From Pycnopodia helianthoides (Eukaryota; Echinodermata; Asteroidea; Forcipulatida; Asteriidae), in NCBI GenBank assembly GCA_032158295.1, contig CM063244.1, positions 1,659,148 to 1,723,147 of the forward strand: DNA of 64,000 nucleotides, written 5' to 3'. The notes under the pieces were generated by a model. It was not told where the DNA came from and ran no database searches. It saw only the letters and a list, made by a program, of their open reading frames with translations. The translations under genes were made by a program, and so were the position numbers. Shown here one piece after another: positions 22,665-32,772 of the stretch; positions within the stretch are counted from its first letter, which is position 1; each line of letters begins with the position of its first letter.

Positions 22665-23340
22665 TCAGACTGATATATGAAATAAATGGCCCAGTGACCG
22701 GGGGGGGGTAATAATGTTGGAGCGCCACGAGCGTCACTGAGTGAGAATAAGAAGCCAATATGGTTATTACAAATACGAAGGTATCAATCTTGAAGAATGT
22801 CTTCAAACAATACAAGCGCCATGTTTGGGCTTCGGAAGAACATGAAGGATAAACCATTCTTCATGAGAGAGGAGACCCCACTCAAACTGCAGTTGGACTT
22901 TCAGGTGGAAAAGCAGCAATATGTTACAATTATGTTATCTACTCAGAGCAACCACTTTAATCACACGATAAAACTAAGAATGGGTTTTGAGACATTGCAT
23001 GGCGAGGTATTATGTTTATGTATTCAGTTTTAGTATACATGTACATGATCTACTTTGCTGTGAAGATTTGTTCGTGAGAATTGCAGTGCTGATTCTACAC
23101 TGAAACCTCTGAATCCCTATAAAGAGACCAGCATCTCAAACACCCTTCAGTCTCCTGACGATGACTCATTTTAGAGCAGGATAATCGAAACGTTGAGACC
23201 AATTTAGAACTCACTCCGCGGCAGTTAAGTTAATAACGAGAAGTCCCCTCGATCCACAAGGCCAAAGTAGTAGTCCCAGCCGATTTCATACCTCCCCAGG
23301 TAGTACTAAGCAGGACGGATTTTTTAATCTCCATAATTAA
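22665..23340. other. Non-coding, nothing recognised
   Basis: A 78-codon plus-strand frame at 22797 has no family resemblance. No splice-flanked exon was evident. Confidence 0.4.
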
Positions 23341-23593
23341 GGCCTGCGCTAAACGTCGCACTTTTGCCGAGCCGAACTCAAATGTTTTCAGTTCGATTCG
23401 ACACGGCAAGAGCGCGACGTTTGTCACCGTGTCGTGCCGCTACCATGTAGCACGGCAGGCTTGCCGTGCTACACGGCAGTGCCGAACTTAAATAAAAGGT
23501 TTGCGCTAAACGTCGCTCTTTTGTCGAATTTAATTCCTAATTTTACAACTGTTTGAGTTCGACACGACAAACGTGCGACGTTTAGCGCAGGCC
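23341..23593. mobile_element. MITE with ends GGCCTGCGCTAAACGTCGC
   Basis: The left end GGCCTGCGCTAAACGTCGCA and the right end TGCGACGTTTAGCGCAGGCC are perfect inverted repeats. An extra internal copy of the end word (TTTGCGCTAAACGTCGCTC) lies near 23500, suggesting a nested or tandemly rearranged element. The interior has stem-forming CCGTGCTACACGGCA words. Confidence 0.85.
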
Positions 23594-24062
23594 TAAGTAT
23601 ACTTAGTCTCCCGAATTCTACTCCGCTGCAGTAGAATACATAGCAAGACAAGATCTTAAGAACAAATCTACACATGGCGTTACCGCAAACTGAATATACA
23701 CAGATAAACGAAGTTATACTCACTCCTCTAGTCTTGAAAACGAAGAAGGGTCAGAATTTCACAGCTTCTTTATCGAATCAAAGCATACATAGTTCAACCA
23801 TGGATGAAGAATGTCATGGTTTAACTTTGCTCTATGATTTAACCATAGAGCAAGCCTGGACTTTACGATTCCACAATTTCAGCCACAGCATAGAGCAATA
23901 GAGACAGGACCATGTACTGATGAATGTCAATCTCTGGTATTATTCAATGTGTCCTATTACATGCCCGAGGTCTGGCCTTGTGACTCTTGACCGCGCAATG
24001 CAACCACATACCTCCTGGTAGAAGTACACCTCTAATGGGGGTTCCCTGTACGTGAACCTTGC
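23594..24062. other. Spacer, short inverted words only
   Basis: TTGCTCTATG / CATAGAGCAA pairs at about 23828-23853 form a small stem. The 75-codon frame at 23674 is not recognised. Confidence 0.4.
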
Positions 24063-24430
24063 TTTAAAGGCAGGGTGTAAATTTGGTAACTACTCCACAG
24101 GTTAATGACCATAACAAACTTACTTGGTAAAGAGCATTGGAGAGTTGTTGATATTATAAAACACTGTTAGAAACGAACCCCCTTTGAAGTACATGTGTAA
24201 TCGAGAAAGAGGTAATTTTACACACACACAAATTTGAATCTGTGAAAGCCTTTCTTCAGGCATCAGAAAGCACACAATTCTATGCAACAAGGGTGTGTTT
24301 TCTTTTGAAACTTTGATGACCAATTGACCCCAAGTTTTCACAGGTTTGTTGTTTTACACAGATGTTGGGCTACACCAAGTGAGGATACTGGTCAGTTTGA
24401 CAATTACCAAAAGTATACCCTGCCTTTAAA
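24063..24430. mobile_element. MITE with ends TTTAAAGGCAGGGTGTA
   Basis: The left end TTTAAAGGCAGGGTGTAAAT and the right end AAAGTATACCCTGCCTTTAAA are inverted. It is a diverged subfamily of the element at 21914 (shared TTGATGACCAATTGA, GGTTTGTT, CACCAAGTGAGGATACTGGT). Confidence 0.8.
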
Positions 24431-24530
24431 GGATAAACAGTCTACAGTATTGATGACATCTTCATTTGGATGTGAAGTTGGTAATTGAAGGAACTCATGC
24501 CAAATGGTTGTATTGATTTGTATGTATAGT

Positions 24531-24632
24531 GTTACGAACCTCACATTGATCCCTGTGATTATCTAGCGCCCTCTTTGGCTACTCGAAAGAGAGCGCTAGA
24601 AAAATCACAAGGATCACTGTGAGGTTCGTAAC
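24531..24632. mobile_element. 102-bp hairpin MITE
   Basis: GTTACGAACCTCACATTGAT (left) pairs with ATCACTGTGAGGTTCGTAAC (right), and the stem continues through CTAGCGCCCTCTTT / GAGAGCGCTAG. Almost the whole element is one stem-loop. A GT or TA target is possible, but no duplication could be read. Confidence 0.85.
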
Positions 24633-25362
24633 AATACCCTGAAATAAGTGACTTTGAATCATCAGAGTATGTTTGTTTTTTTTAGATTATTTTCCACAGC
24701 ACATGCCTTAAGCATATTTGAAAATAAGCTTTGAAAGCAGTAAAGTTTTCCAAAAGTATACTTTTACGAAATTGTAAGGACTATTTTTCAGTCAGCTTTA
24801 GTGTTAACCCCCAATAATTGTGTACATGTGCAAGGAGTGGCCCATATCCCGAGTCATTTCAAGGCTCAGTCCCACTTCTTAGTTCACGCACACACATTTT
24901 AGGCTATGACCTCAGGGTCCCCACGTACTGACCAGAAACTACCCTATTGACCACTAACGTCATCTAACCTTGTTCTAAGAAATGTCTCTAATCTGGTGTT
25001 TTCCTCAGAATCAAACAAGATGAACAATTTACGCACTATTCAAAATCTCCATAGTTTACAATGTTTAATTGTTAAAGTAAATTTCTTAACTTGGAGAAGG
25101 TCGATTGCACATCGGGTTCATGCACCTGTCAATCATCGCTTGGGTGAGTGTAGACCTTTACCACAGTGCGGCCATATGGGTTTCTGTCCCATTCAAATCA
25201 ATGTAACCAGATCGAGGCTCAAAAAGGCAAAATCATCTGGTCTCTTTTTGGTTATAATGAGAATAGGTAATCATTGATGCATTTGAACGTATGGCACTTG
25301 ACAAACATGGTGGCCATAAAGGTCTATTGCTGCACGAGTAAGGCCCGATTTCACAGAACAGC
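24633..25362. other. Non-coding, nothing recognised
   Basis: Unique-looking AT-rich sequence. The 93-codon plus-strand frame at 24996 has no resemblance that I can name. Confidence 0.4.
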
Positions 25363-25736
25363 TTAAAGGGACACGTTGCCTTGGATTGGGCACTTCTTTG
25401 GTCTAAACAAAGTGTTTGTTATAAAATAAATACCGTTGGAAAGAGGTTTTCAAAATAGAATAATAATGAGTCAAACAAACATCCCTAGACATTGTGTGGT
25501 TTTCCTTTTACTTCATGGACTAACATGGTCCGCCATTTTGAGGAGTCCAAAATTTGGTTCTACAAAATGGCGGACCATGTTAGTTCACGAGGTAAAAAGA
25601 AAACCACACAATTTCGAGGGATGTTTGTGTGACTCATTAATATTCTACATTAAAAACATCTTTCCAATCATGTTCATTTCATTGAAACGCTTTTATATCC
25701 CAAAGTGCTCAATCCGAAGGCAACCTGTCCCTTTAA
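25363..25736. mobile_element. Long foldback element, same family as 1846-2211
   Basis: The element begins TTAAAGGGACACGTTGCCTT and ends AAGGCAACCTGTCCCTTTAA. The middle inverted segment is ACAAAATGGCGGACCATGTT against AACATGGTCCGCCATTTTGA. The halves are imperfectly complementary over nearly the whole length. Confidence 0.8.
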
Positions 25737-26030
25737 GCAGAAAATGTTGCTTACAAATTTTCAGCTAAGCAAACAAAGGCAGGTAACCTGTCACGAAATG
25801 GTATGCATGACCATGAGAATGTCCTTCCTCCATGGCATGACACAGTGTTTTGGCTGGTATCCGTTAAGTGGTAAGCACAACTGTTTGATGCTAAGCTTAA
25901 TTTCATGCTTCTGCAGCTCAATAAAAGTGGGCCCTGCTTTGGGTAAAAAAGAAATACCGACAATGAAAAGTGAAACCAAAAAATCTTAGTCCATACCAGT
26001 TTCTTTCAAACCCGCAATAATACCATTCTT

Positions 26031-26406
26031 TTAAACGCAGGGTATACTTTTGGTAATTGTCAAAGACCAATATCCTCACTTGGTTTATCCCAACATATGC
26101 ATAAAATAACAAACCTGTGAAAATTTGAGCTGTACTGGTCATCGAAGTTGCAAGAAAATAATGAAAGAAAAAAAAACACCCTTGCTGCATAGAATTGTTT
26201 GATTTCAGATACCAGAGAAAGCCTTTCTCAGATTAAAATGTTGGGTGAAAACTTCCCTCTTTCTCTAAAACTACATTATTTCAAAGGGGGTCGTTTCTGA
26301 CAATGTTTTATAATATTAACAGCTCTAAAGTGGTCTTTACTGAGTAATTTTTTTATGGGCATTAACTTGTGGAGTAATTACCAAATATACACCCTGCCTT
26401 TAAACT
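26031..26406. mobile_element. MITE, inverted copy of the 24063-24430 subfamily
   Basis: The ends are TTTTAAACGCAGGGTATAC and ATACACCCTGCCTTTAAA. Interior words are the reverse complement of those in 24063-24430. Confidence 0.75.
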
Positions 26407-26749
26407 ATAAAGGATTGCAAAGAATGTGTTTTACCAAAGAACAGGTTTCTTAACCTTGTTTGTTTAGACAACACCAAATCAATAAATTGATGGTGCACTT
26501 GTTTGGTTAGTCTTCACTCAAGACTGTGACCTCTAATTTGGTTTACAAGCAAGATGTGCTATTTGATAAAAAAAAAAACTGACAGGGGCAACATTCACAG
26601 CAACAAAAGGAGACATAAATGAAACACACTTCTGTTGTGGCAAGATCAGAGTAAGTTTGATCACATTCAGTGAACTGTATAAATTGTAGATATATTTCAA
26701 CAAGTTGATTGTAAAAAGTTCAACATGCAGTAAGATACATACCATTATT

Positions 26750-26836
26750 ACCCCCCCCCCCCCGCACAGCCCCCCATCCCAGTCTCCCACCCTCAACCCC
26801 ACTGGAGCCACCTCCCCCACCCCCCCACCCCCCAGC
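26750..26836 (-). other. C-rich tract; G-rich on the DCPS transcript strand
   Basis: The plus strand has a C14 run followed by repeated CCCC-containing words up to CCCCCCAGCAG. It lies about 70-155 bases past the DCPS stop codon on the minus strand. If it is in the 3' UTR, the RNA would carry several G-runs able to form a G-quadruplex. I found no AATAAA between the stop and this tract. Confidence 0.6.
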
Positions 26837-26903
26837 AGAAGTCAGGTGTCATTTCTTTCAAACAACTATTTAAGAACAAGTTTGTAACCAAAAATATTTG
26901 ACT

Positions 26904-27197
26904 TCATTCCCTAATTTCAGTCTGAACTGTTTTTCTTTCCTCTTTTTCTCTTAATCGAGCCAGAAGTCCGTCTTTCTCCCTAAGGACATAAGTCAACGTC
27001 TTCTTCTGATAGTAATCGGGCATCAGCTCGATGTTCTCGATGACGTCAGACAAGAGGTGTGCCTTTGTGACATTGGAGCCCATGGAATCAAATTTCAGAT
27101 GAGTGAAGTGAACGTGGAGATGGTAGTAGGATGGCTGGTAGTGGAAATAAACTCTGAGCTGATCTGGGGGGATAGAGTAATTGTCCATAATGGCTTG
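26904..27197 (-). CDS. DCPS: DCPS exon 4 (last coding exon, HIT motif)
   Basis: Scavenger mRNA-decapping enzyme, m7GpppX diphosphatase. It hydrolyses the cap left after 3'-5' mRNA decay, releasing m7GMP. This exon opens after the acceptor CATTTCAG, adds 97 codons in phase 0 and ends TGA at 26904-26906. It encodes the catalytic HIT motif: YYHLHVHF, the middle His being about residue 285 of the 354-residue protein. Then come the conserved C-terminal words SNVTKAHLLSDVIENIE and YYQKKTLTYVLRE and an unusual charged tail. Human DCPS is 337 residues, so the length is normal. Strong family resemblance along the whole exon. Confidence 0.95.
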   Translation of the reverse strand, partial: QAIMDNYSIPPDQLRVYFHYQPSYYHLHVHFTHLKFDSMGSNVTKAHLLSDVIENIELMPDYYQKKTLTYVLREKDGLLARLREKEERKTVQTEIRE

Positions 27198-27404
27198 CTG
27201 AAATGAAAGCAAGCATAATAGTAACAATAAGTTGTTTGTTTAGATGACCTTCCTTACAAGGAAACTCGGCAAAGCTCCCACAAGGGGATATAAACATTAA
27301 GCTGGCAACAGCCAATCTCTCACAATTTCACAAATCAATAAACTGTGATTCAGTAATTAGACGACAATACTTATTCTAGTCATTGTGAAAACAGCGGTTA
27401 GGTT

Positions 27405-27480
27405 GGCCGGATTCGAACCCACAACCTTGTGATTGCAAGTCCTGCAGTCAATCCACTGGACCACGGTGACATTTCTTATA
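27405..27480 (-). mobile_element. tRNA-like segment, probable SINE head (DCPS intron 3)
   Basis: Read on the minus strand it has an A-box-like word GTGGTCCAGTGG, then 35-40 bases on a good B box, GGGTTCGAATCC. The cloverleaf is imperfect, so a tRNA-derived SINE is more likely than a working tRNA gene. It is followed on the plus side by TATATAGCGCTGTTTCATAT-type sequence. Confidence 0.45.
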
Positions 27481-27573
27481 TAGCGCTGTTTCATATAGGT
27501 CACAGCGCTGTGACACTGACAAGCATCAAACATGTCAAAGATCAAGAATATTACAAGTTGAAAATAATTATGT

Positions 27574-27948
27574 CTTTAAAGGCACTGGACACTATTGGTA
27601 ATTACTCAAAATAATTGTTAGCATAAAAACTTACTTGGTAACGAGCAATGGAGAGCTGTTGATAGTATAAAACATTGTGAAAAACGGCTCCCTCTGAAGT
27701 AATGTAGTTTTTGAGAAAGAAGTAATTTCTCAGTAAAATATTTGAATTGATTTTGAGACCTCACGCGTGAGGTCTTGACATCAAGCATCTGAAAGCACAC
27801 AACTTCGTGTGACAAGGGTGTTTTTTCTTCCATTATTATCTCGCAACTTGACGACCAATTGAGTTCAAATTTTCACAGGTTTGTTATTGAGATACACCAA
27901 GTGAGAAGACTGGTCTTTGACAATTACCAAAGGTGTCCAGTGTATTTA
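27574..27948. mobile_element. MITE, family with end TTTAAAGGCACTGGACAC (DCPS intron 3)
   Basis: Nearly the same sequence as 21914-22303, including the central CCTCACGCGTGAGG palindrome. The right end GGTGTCCAGTGTATTTAGG is slightly decayed. It sits between DCPS exons 4 and 3. Confidence 0.85.
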
Positions 27949-28202
27949 GGTGCTTCCTAAATGATTGAATAGTGTCCAACAATCTGACTTGATATGTCAG
28001 TTCATTCTAAAGTCTGCGCTAGTGATAGCATTGTCACCAGCAGAATTTACAGTTCTACATCCACATCCAGCAGAAATACCACACAAACAGTTTTCTTCAG
28101 AACCACCACAATTTATTTAGGAGATTAGCCTTGGTTCCAAATCACCTCTTGTCGACGATGATTTTTCTTTTCTCGGCTTATACAACAAGATTGTCTTGGA
28201 AC

Positions 28203-28333
28203 AGCTGTATACGAATTGGCGGCTACAGCTACGACTGTTGCTAAGGGTGTTGCTAAGAACGCACTGCACTTTGACGCATGATGACCTGGAAATCTAGCCA
28301 TAGCCGTAACTGTAGCCGCCAATTTCGGACATG
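28203..28333. mobile_element. MITE with ends CGAATTGGCGGCTACAGCTAC (DCPS intron 3)
   Basis: The left arm AATTGGCGGCTACAGCTACG pairs with the right arm GTAACTGTAGCCGCCAATTT. Further copies lie in both arms of the lectin inverted duplication (44808-44937 and 48850-48975). Confidence 0.8.
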
Positions 28334-28689
28334 TAGGCTATCACAAACCTTAATTTTTTGCTCCCCCAACATGTCAAGTTTGAAACTATACAAAATGCAC
28401 TCTGTATATCATTTCAAAAATTGAGTTGTATCTACATGGTATGTAAAGTTTGGCAAACAAAATGGAAGATGGCGAAGGATTTAGTTTTATGGGTTATAGT
28501 TGGTTATAAACTAACTTCAACATCACAACTAAACAGAAGTACCGGTATTAATCATAATTGTACTTTTAGAATTTGTTATAAGAACAGTTTTCTCTTCGCT
28601 TTAATTGTGAAAACAAGGACTTGTCCAATCTTGAACTTATTTTTTTATCTTATTTTTTGTATGCAAGTTCACCCCTTATAAGCCACTCT

Positions 28690-28860
28690 TGGTTATGGGA
28701 TACGAGAATAGGACATTTAAGATGGAAAAAAAAAACACAGGAGCTGAAGGTAGGAATTGATAATCCTCTTAAAACAGTCTAGATTGTAGGATGGAGGGAT
28801 ACATGCACCAGGAAAGGAGTTCCAAAGAGATTCAGTACTAAAAATAATGTAAAGAACCTC
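28690..28860 (-). pseudogene. LINE reverse-transcriptase C-terminal fragment
   Basis: The minus strand reads ...[20 protein letters not shown] then [10 protein letters not shown] and a stop, the usual extreme C-terminus of LINE polymerases (LWNSLP ... FK..L..YL). It overlaps the region just downstream of DCPS exon 3. A related fragment lies at 30780-30965. Confidence 0.6.
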
Positions 28861-28890
28861 TTGCACCGATGTAATCAACAGAAAACAAAC

Positions 28891-29118
28891 CTGGCACTTG
28901 TCTCGTATATTCCTCAGCAGTGGTAGATGTGATTGGTTGAGGTCTCTCAGGCTTTTGATGCCCCTCTGATAGCAGATAGCGACCAAGTAGAGATTTTCCA
29001 TCTGCTTCCGATCCCACTTCATATCGGGGAGTAAGACGAAACCATCTTGGGGGTCTGGGTCCTCGCAAACGATACGCTCAACCTCCTCTGCAGTCTTCTC
29101 AAGTATGTTGTAAACCCA
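28891..29118 (-). CDS. DCPS: DCPS exon 3
   Basis: 228 bp, 76 codons, phase 0 at both ends: acceptor CTTCCGAACAG before base 29118, donor TGCCAG|GTTTGT after 28891. It encodes [53 protein letters not shown] and [12 protein letters not shown]. These match the central substrate-lid and linker part of the HIT domain of DCPS, including the FVLxPDxKW and GIKSLRDL signatures. It joins directly to exon 2 (FKMQ|WVYN) and exon 4 (KCQ|QAIM). Confidence 0.95.
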
Positions 29119-29211
29119 CTGTTCGGAAGAAACATTACACACATTTTTAGCGTTTCTTCAGACTTTTTTTTTAACACCTTCAACAAAAAAATAAAGTTAA
29201 AGATTTAGATA

Positions 29212-29940
29212 TTGTACCATCATAACAATAATAACAATACCCAGTTCGTATATAGCACTTTATCACACCCTAGGTTGTCTCCAAGTGCTCATTCTTCTTT
29301 CTACCAAGACCAATTTGTTTACATAGCACCATGTAACGGTTTACAAGATGCTGTGGCGCAATCTGCAGCCAACCATACCAAAAAGGGTGAATCCCTTCTC
29401 TTAACAACAAGTGAACTTGATCCTTTTAGACACATTACACAACACATTTAGAGAGGCGACAGCGGGTACAAACCACATCTCTGGCGATCTCTGGGCAGCA
29501 TTCAAACAGACACCACATCCATTTCCAAAAGTCACCTGCAGGCGATCTTTGGAGATTCAATTATTTCAACATAATTTTATTGATTTCTAATCAATGCAGG
29601 CACTTCAGACAATATTATTTTCTCAGGATGCTTACAACCAATACCATTTTTATAACAAGTAGGCTTTCAGATGAAAAATTACACCTTTTCGGGTTCATTA
29701 CCAAAGTATGACCCTACCTTTAAGCACTTTTACTCAGTACTTTCCCAAATCCTGTCAAAACAAGTCCACAGGACTGCACATGGTGGGATTCGAACCAACG
29801 ACCTTGGCCATTCTACAGCAGATGTCTTACCTCAAATCAATCAGTTCCCTTTTACAATATTACATATATTTTTGAAAGAACCAGCCTTTCTTTACAAAAA
29901 ATTGGCTCTAAATATTTTATTCTTTAAAAAGCGTATATTC
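29212..29940. other. DCPS intron 2, repeat-derived
   Basis: It contains a TATATAGCACTTTATCAC...CCCTAGGTTGTCTCCAAG segment typical of dispersed invertebrate repeats. At 29785-29815 it has a B-box-like word GGGATTCGAACCA (tRNA-like on the minus strand). No exon was seen. Confidence 0.5.
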
Positions 29941-29957
29941 CAGTGACATAAACCTAC

Positions 29958-30103
29958 CTGCATTTTGAACGTCTGTTCCTCGAGGTATGGTAGAGTGATT
30001 TTGCAGTAGTCTTCCCATGTTTCCTCTACTAAAGCTATCTTCTGCTTTGTATACTTGGCTATGTGACGATCGGTGGCTGGATATATCACAGTGGTTTTAA
30101 TAT
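29958..30103 (-). CDS. DCPS: DCPS exon 2
   Basis: 146 bp: acceptor TTTTTGTGTAG before base 30103, donor ATGCAG|GTAGGT after 29958. The first two bases complete an Asp codon started in exon 1. It encodes IKTTVIYPATDRHIAKYTKQ, KIALVEETWEDYCKITLP and YLEEQTFKMQ, matching the conserved VYPATEKHL, RETGDDY and ITLPHLE words of the N-terminal dimerisation domain of DCPS. Confidence 0.95.
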
Positions 30104-30779
30104 CTACACAAAAATAAATAAAGGTTGACATTTTCCCAATTAGTATTAGACTATGATTAGATAAGTTACCAAACAAGCGCGAGTGGAATATTGAAAAATA
30201 TAGCGCTTCTTCCTTCATCCCATATCCAACGAGGATGAAGGCCGAGTTGGATATGGGTCGCAGACGAGCTATGATGTTCCGTATACGACGAGCGTGCTTG
30301 TGATAGTGAACATCGTCAAGCTAACTTAATGCGCCCTAAAGATGGGAAATGCACCGCTGTACACAGGGGAAAAGTGCCAAACACACCACTTTTGAATTTA
30401 CATTGACTTCTGTAGCTGTACTTTTTGCATAGCTTAGAATAGCGCAAAACGCGGAGTTGGAACAGCTCAATACGCAGAGTGTGATATGAGCCGTGCAATA
30501 TAGGTTTAAATCACAGTCCTTGTTGCTATGGATTGACCGAACAGAGTCCAAGATTCAAATCTACTCGAAGATAAATATAAATATTACAGACTTTGGCTAG
30601 CGTGTTGCCTCAATCCTCCCCTATCCTCTTCTCCTACATATGTCACTTCATCACAAAGTTGTTTGGACTTAAAATATTATTAATTTTTGTCTTGATTTTT
30701 GTATGCAAGTTTGCCCCAAACAAGGCTAAAAGCCACTCATGGTAAGGGGCTACAAGAAGAAAACATTTAAGATTAACAT
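30104..30779. other. DCPS intron 1, left part; no gene
   Basis: A weak inverted pair CATATCCAACGAGGATGAAG / GAGTTGGATATGG at 30218-30255. Otherwise no structure or coding signal was recognised. Confidence 0.4.
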
Positions 30780-30965
30780 AATGTAACTCAGGACAGCTGA
30801 AGGTAGGCATTGAAATTTCTCTTAAAACAGTCTAGATTGTAGGATGGAGAGAAGCATCCCCCAGACGAGGAGTTCCAAAGAGATGCAGTACCTGGAGTAA
30901 AGCTGTTGGAATGATAAGATTGAAATGCCTGACCCTGTTATAAGCCTCAGTCCTTCTGAATCTTT
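30780..30965 (-). pseudogene. LINE reverse-transcriptase C-terminal fragment
   Basis: The minus strand reads RRTEAYNRVRHFNLIIPTAL, then after a frameshift [31 protein letters not shown] and a stop. It is the same family as 28690-28860 (CTTAAAACAGTCTAGATTG is identical in both). The minisatellite in the same intron begins about 40 bp beyond its truncated upstream side. Confidence 0.6.
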
Positions 30966-31008
30966 CACTTTGGCAATCGGATGTACATGTACATGTAGAA
31001 GGATTAAG

Positions 31009-31745
31009 ACGACTTGGGACCGAGATGGCTTGGGACCAAGTTGACTTGGGACCGAGATGACTTGGGATGAGTTGACTTGGGACCGAGATGACTTGGGACC
31101 GAGTTGACTTGGGACAGAGATGACTTAGGACCGAGTTGACTTGGGACCGAGATGACTTAGGACCGAGATGACTTAGGACCGAGATGACTTGGGACCGAGT
31201 TGACTTGGGACCGAGATGACTTGGGACCGAGATGACTTGGGACCGAGATGACTTGGGACCGAGATGACTTGGGACCGAGATGACTTGAGACCGAGATGAC
31301 TTGGGACCGAGATGACTTGGGACCGAGATGACTTGGGACCGAGATGACTTGGGACCGAGATGACTTGGGACCGAGTTGACTTGGGACCGAGATGACTTGG
31401 GACCGAGATGACTTGGGACCGAGATGGCTTGGGACCGAGATGACTTGGGACCGAGATGACTTGAGACCGAGATGACTTGGGACCGAGATGACTTGGGACC
31501 GAGATGACTTGGGACCGAGATGACTTGGGACCGAGATGACTTGGGACCGAGATGACTTAGGACCGAGATGACTTGGGACCGAGTTGACTTGGGAACGAAT
31601 TGACTTGGGACCGAGATGACTTGGGACCGAGATGACTTGGGACCGAGATGACTTGGGACCGAGATGACTTGGGACCGAGATGACTTGGGACCGTGATGAC
31701 TTGGGAACGAGATGGCTTGGGACCGTGATGACTCGGACCAAGTTG
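31009..31745. repeat. 17-bp minisatellite, about 43 units (DCPS intron 1)
   Basis: The unit is GACCGAGATGACTTGGG on the plus strand, repeated with mostly single-base variants (GAGTTG for GAGATG, CTTAGG or CTTGAG for CTTGGG, GGCTTG for GACTTG). Seventeen is not a multiple of three, so all three minus-strand frames read the same 17-residue peptide repeat. That explains the 313- and 194-codon ORFs here; they are not genes. Confidence 0.95.
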
Positions 31746-31939
31746 ACTTCGGACAGAGTTGCAGATAATCCATCTATAGAGCTATTACTGAATCAGAGGG
31801 AGTCCAGCAGAGTATTGCCCCAATTCACCTGAGCCATATTTCATGGCTCTGCGTACCATAGTACATGATGTGTGTACAAAACCAACCTACAGTTGCCGGG
31901 ACCAGCGTTGCTGTGGCGGAGTACCAGTTTGTTCGGTAG

Positions 31940-31986
31940 ACCCATTGATCTACATTATACTGACAGTATAATGTAGATCAATGGGT
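31940..31986. repeat. Perfect palindrome, 23-bp arms
   Basis: ACCCATTGATCTACATTATA plus CTG is followed by a single A and then the exact complement. It lies in DCPS intron 1. Confidence 0.9.
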
Positions 31987-32309
31987 AGACCTTTGCGAGC
32001 GCAGCAAGCGCCATATTTGTTATAACACTCACACTGTTTGAAGAGGACTGGGAATGACGGTAAGAATTTATTGCTTTTTAACAATTTTAAATTTGCGGAG
32101 TGGATTTTCTTGACCCATGCAACGCTCAATGAGATTCCAAGGAACACGTAGAGCCTAATTTTGGCGAGATCCGATTTCAAATGAGAACTCCAGGTGCAGA
32201 AACGTAAATGAAAAAAAGTTTTGTATTGTAGTTTGTACATGGACCTCTATGAGGTTCATGGAACCTCATAATTCTAGGAGTACTGGACCCTCTAGACTTA
32301 GTTACTAAC

Positions 32310-32706
32310 CATTTGAGCGTGATTTTTGATCGGGTTGGCCGACATAAACACTGTAAATATCATTTTGCAGATTCAGTGTCAACGTCGTATCAGCACAGAG
32401 AAGTGCAGTCAGTTCCTTCTCTCGAAACGGTGTCTTCTCCAACAACACAACCGCACACTCGTCACTGCCCTCAATCTTCCCGTGCAAAAACACGGTCTTA
32501 TTTTTGGCATCTTCCGAGATGATTTTCGATATTTGAAATCCTCGGAAATTTGAGAGTGTTTTGGTTGCATTGTCCCCATTCCCATCGTTGTCTATCTTCT
32601 GTTTTTTAACAACAGGTTCTTCAAAACTAGTAGTACTAGTACAAGTAGCAGTGGTAGAAGCTACTTCTGTCTTTATGACTTCTTCTGTCTTTATGGGCGC
32701 AGCCAT
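32310..32706 (-). CDS. DCPS: DCPS exon 1 (start codon)
   Basis: The ATG is at 32706 in a good context (AAAATGGCT) and opens 132 codons plus one base. The donor is AATG|GTTAGT after 32310, the only one whose phase restores ...SRSN-D-IKTTV with exon 2, as expected for the family. The N-terminus is a charged, Ser/Thr-rich low-complexity segment with a likely nuclear-localisation patch (VVKKQKID, about residue 35). Then follow FRGFQISKIISEDAKNKTVF, LHGKIEGSDECAVVLLEKTP and LNLQNDIYSVY, the conserved start of the DCPS N-terminal domain. The full protein from four exons is 354 residues with no frameshift or stop. Confidence 0.95.
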
Positions 32707-32772
32707 TTTGAATAATATCTACCCCAACTCGATGGGTTTTACGTGGTTGCTAGTTTCCCCTGAATAAACACA
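32707..32772 (-). promoter_or_regulatory. DCPS: Short DCPS 5' flank (UTR/core promoter) bounded by a transposon
   Basis: Only 66 bp separate the DCPS start codon from the terminal repeat of the inverted-repeat element at 32773. No TATA box is visible on the minus strand here. The 5' UTR is either very short or extends into, or initiates within, the element; this is inference from position. Confidence 0.4.

Noticed and set aside
27405..27480. Possible tRNA gene on the minus strand
   Set aside because: A good B box but a poor cloverleaf and repeat-like flanks; a SINE head is more likely.
31009..31745. Regular repeat array considered as a CRISPR
   Set aside because: Units are directly contiguous without unique spacers, and the genome is eukaryotic.
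30832..31773. 313-codon and 194-codon minus-strand ORFs with RSQVISVP repeats
   Set aside because: Produced by a 17-bp tandem repeat in which every frame reads the same peptide; it lies in DCPS intron 1.
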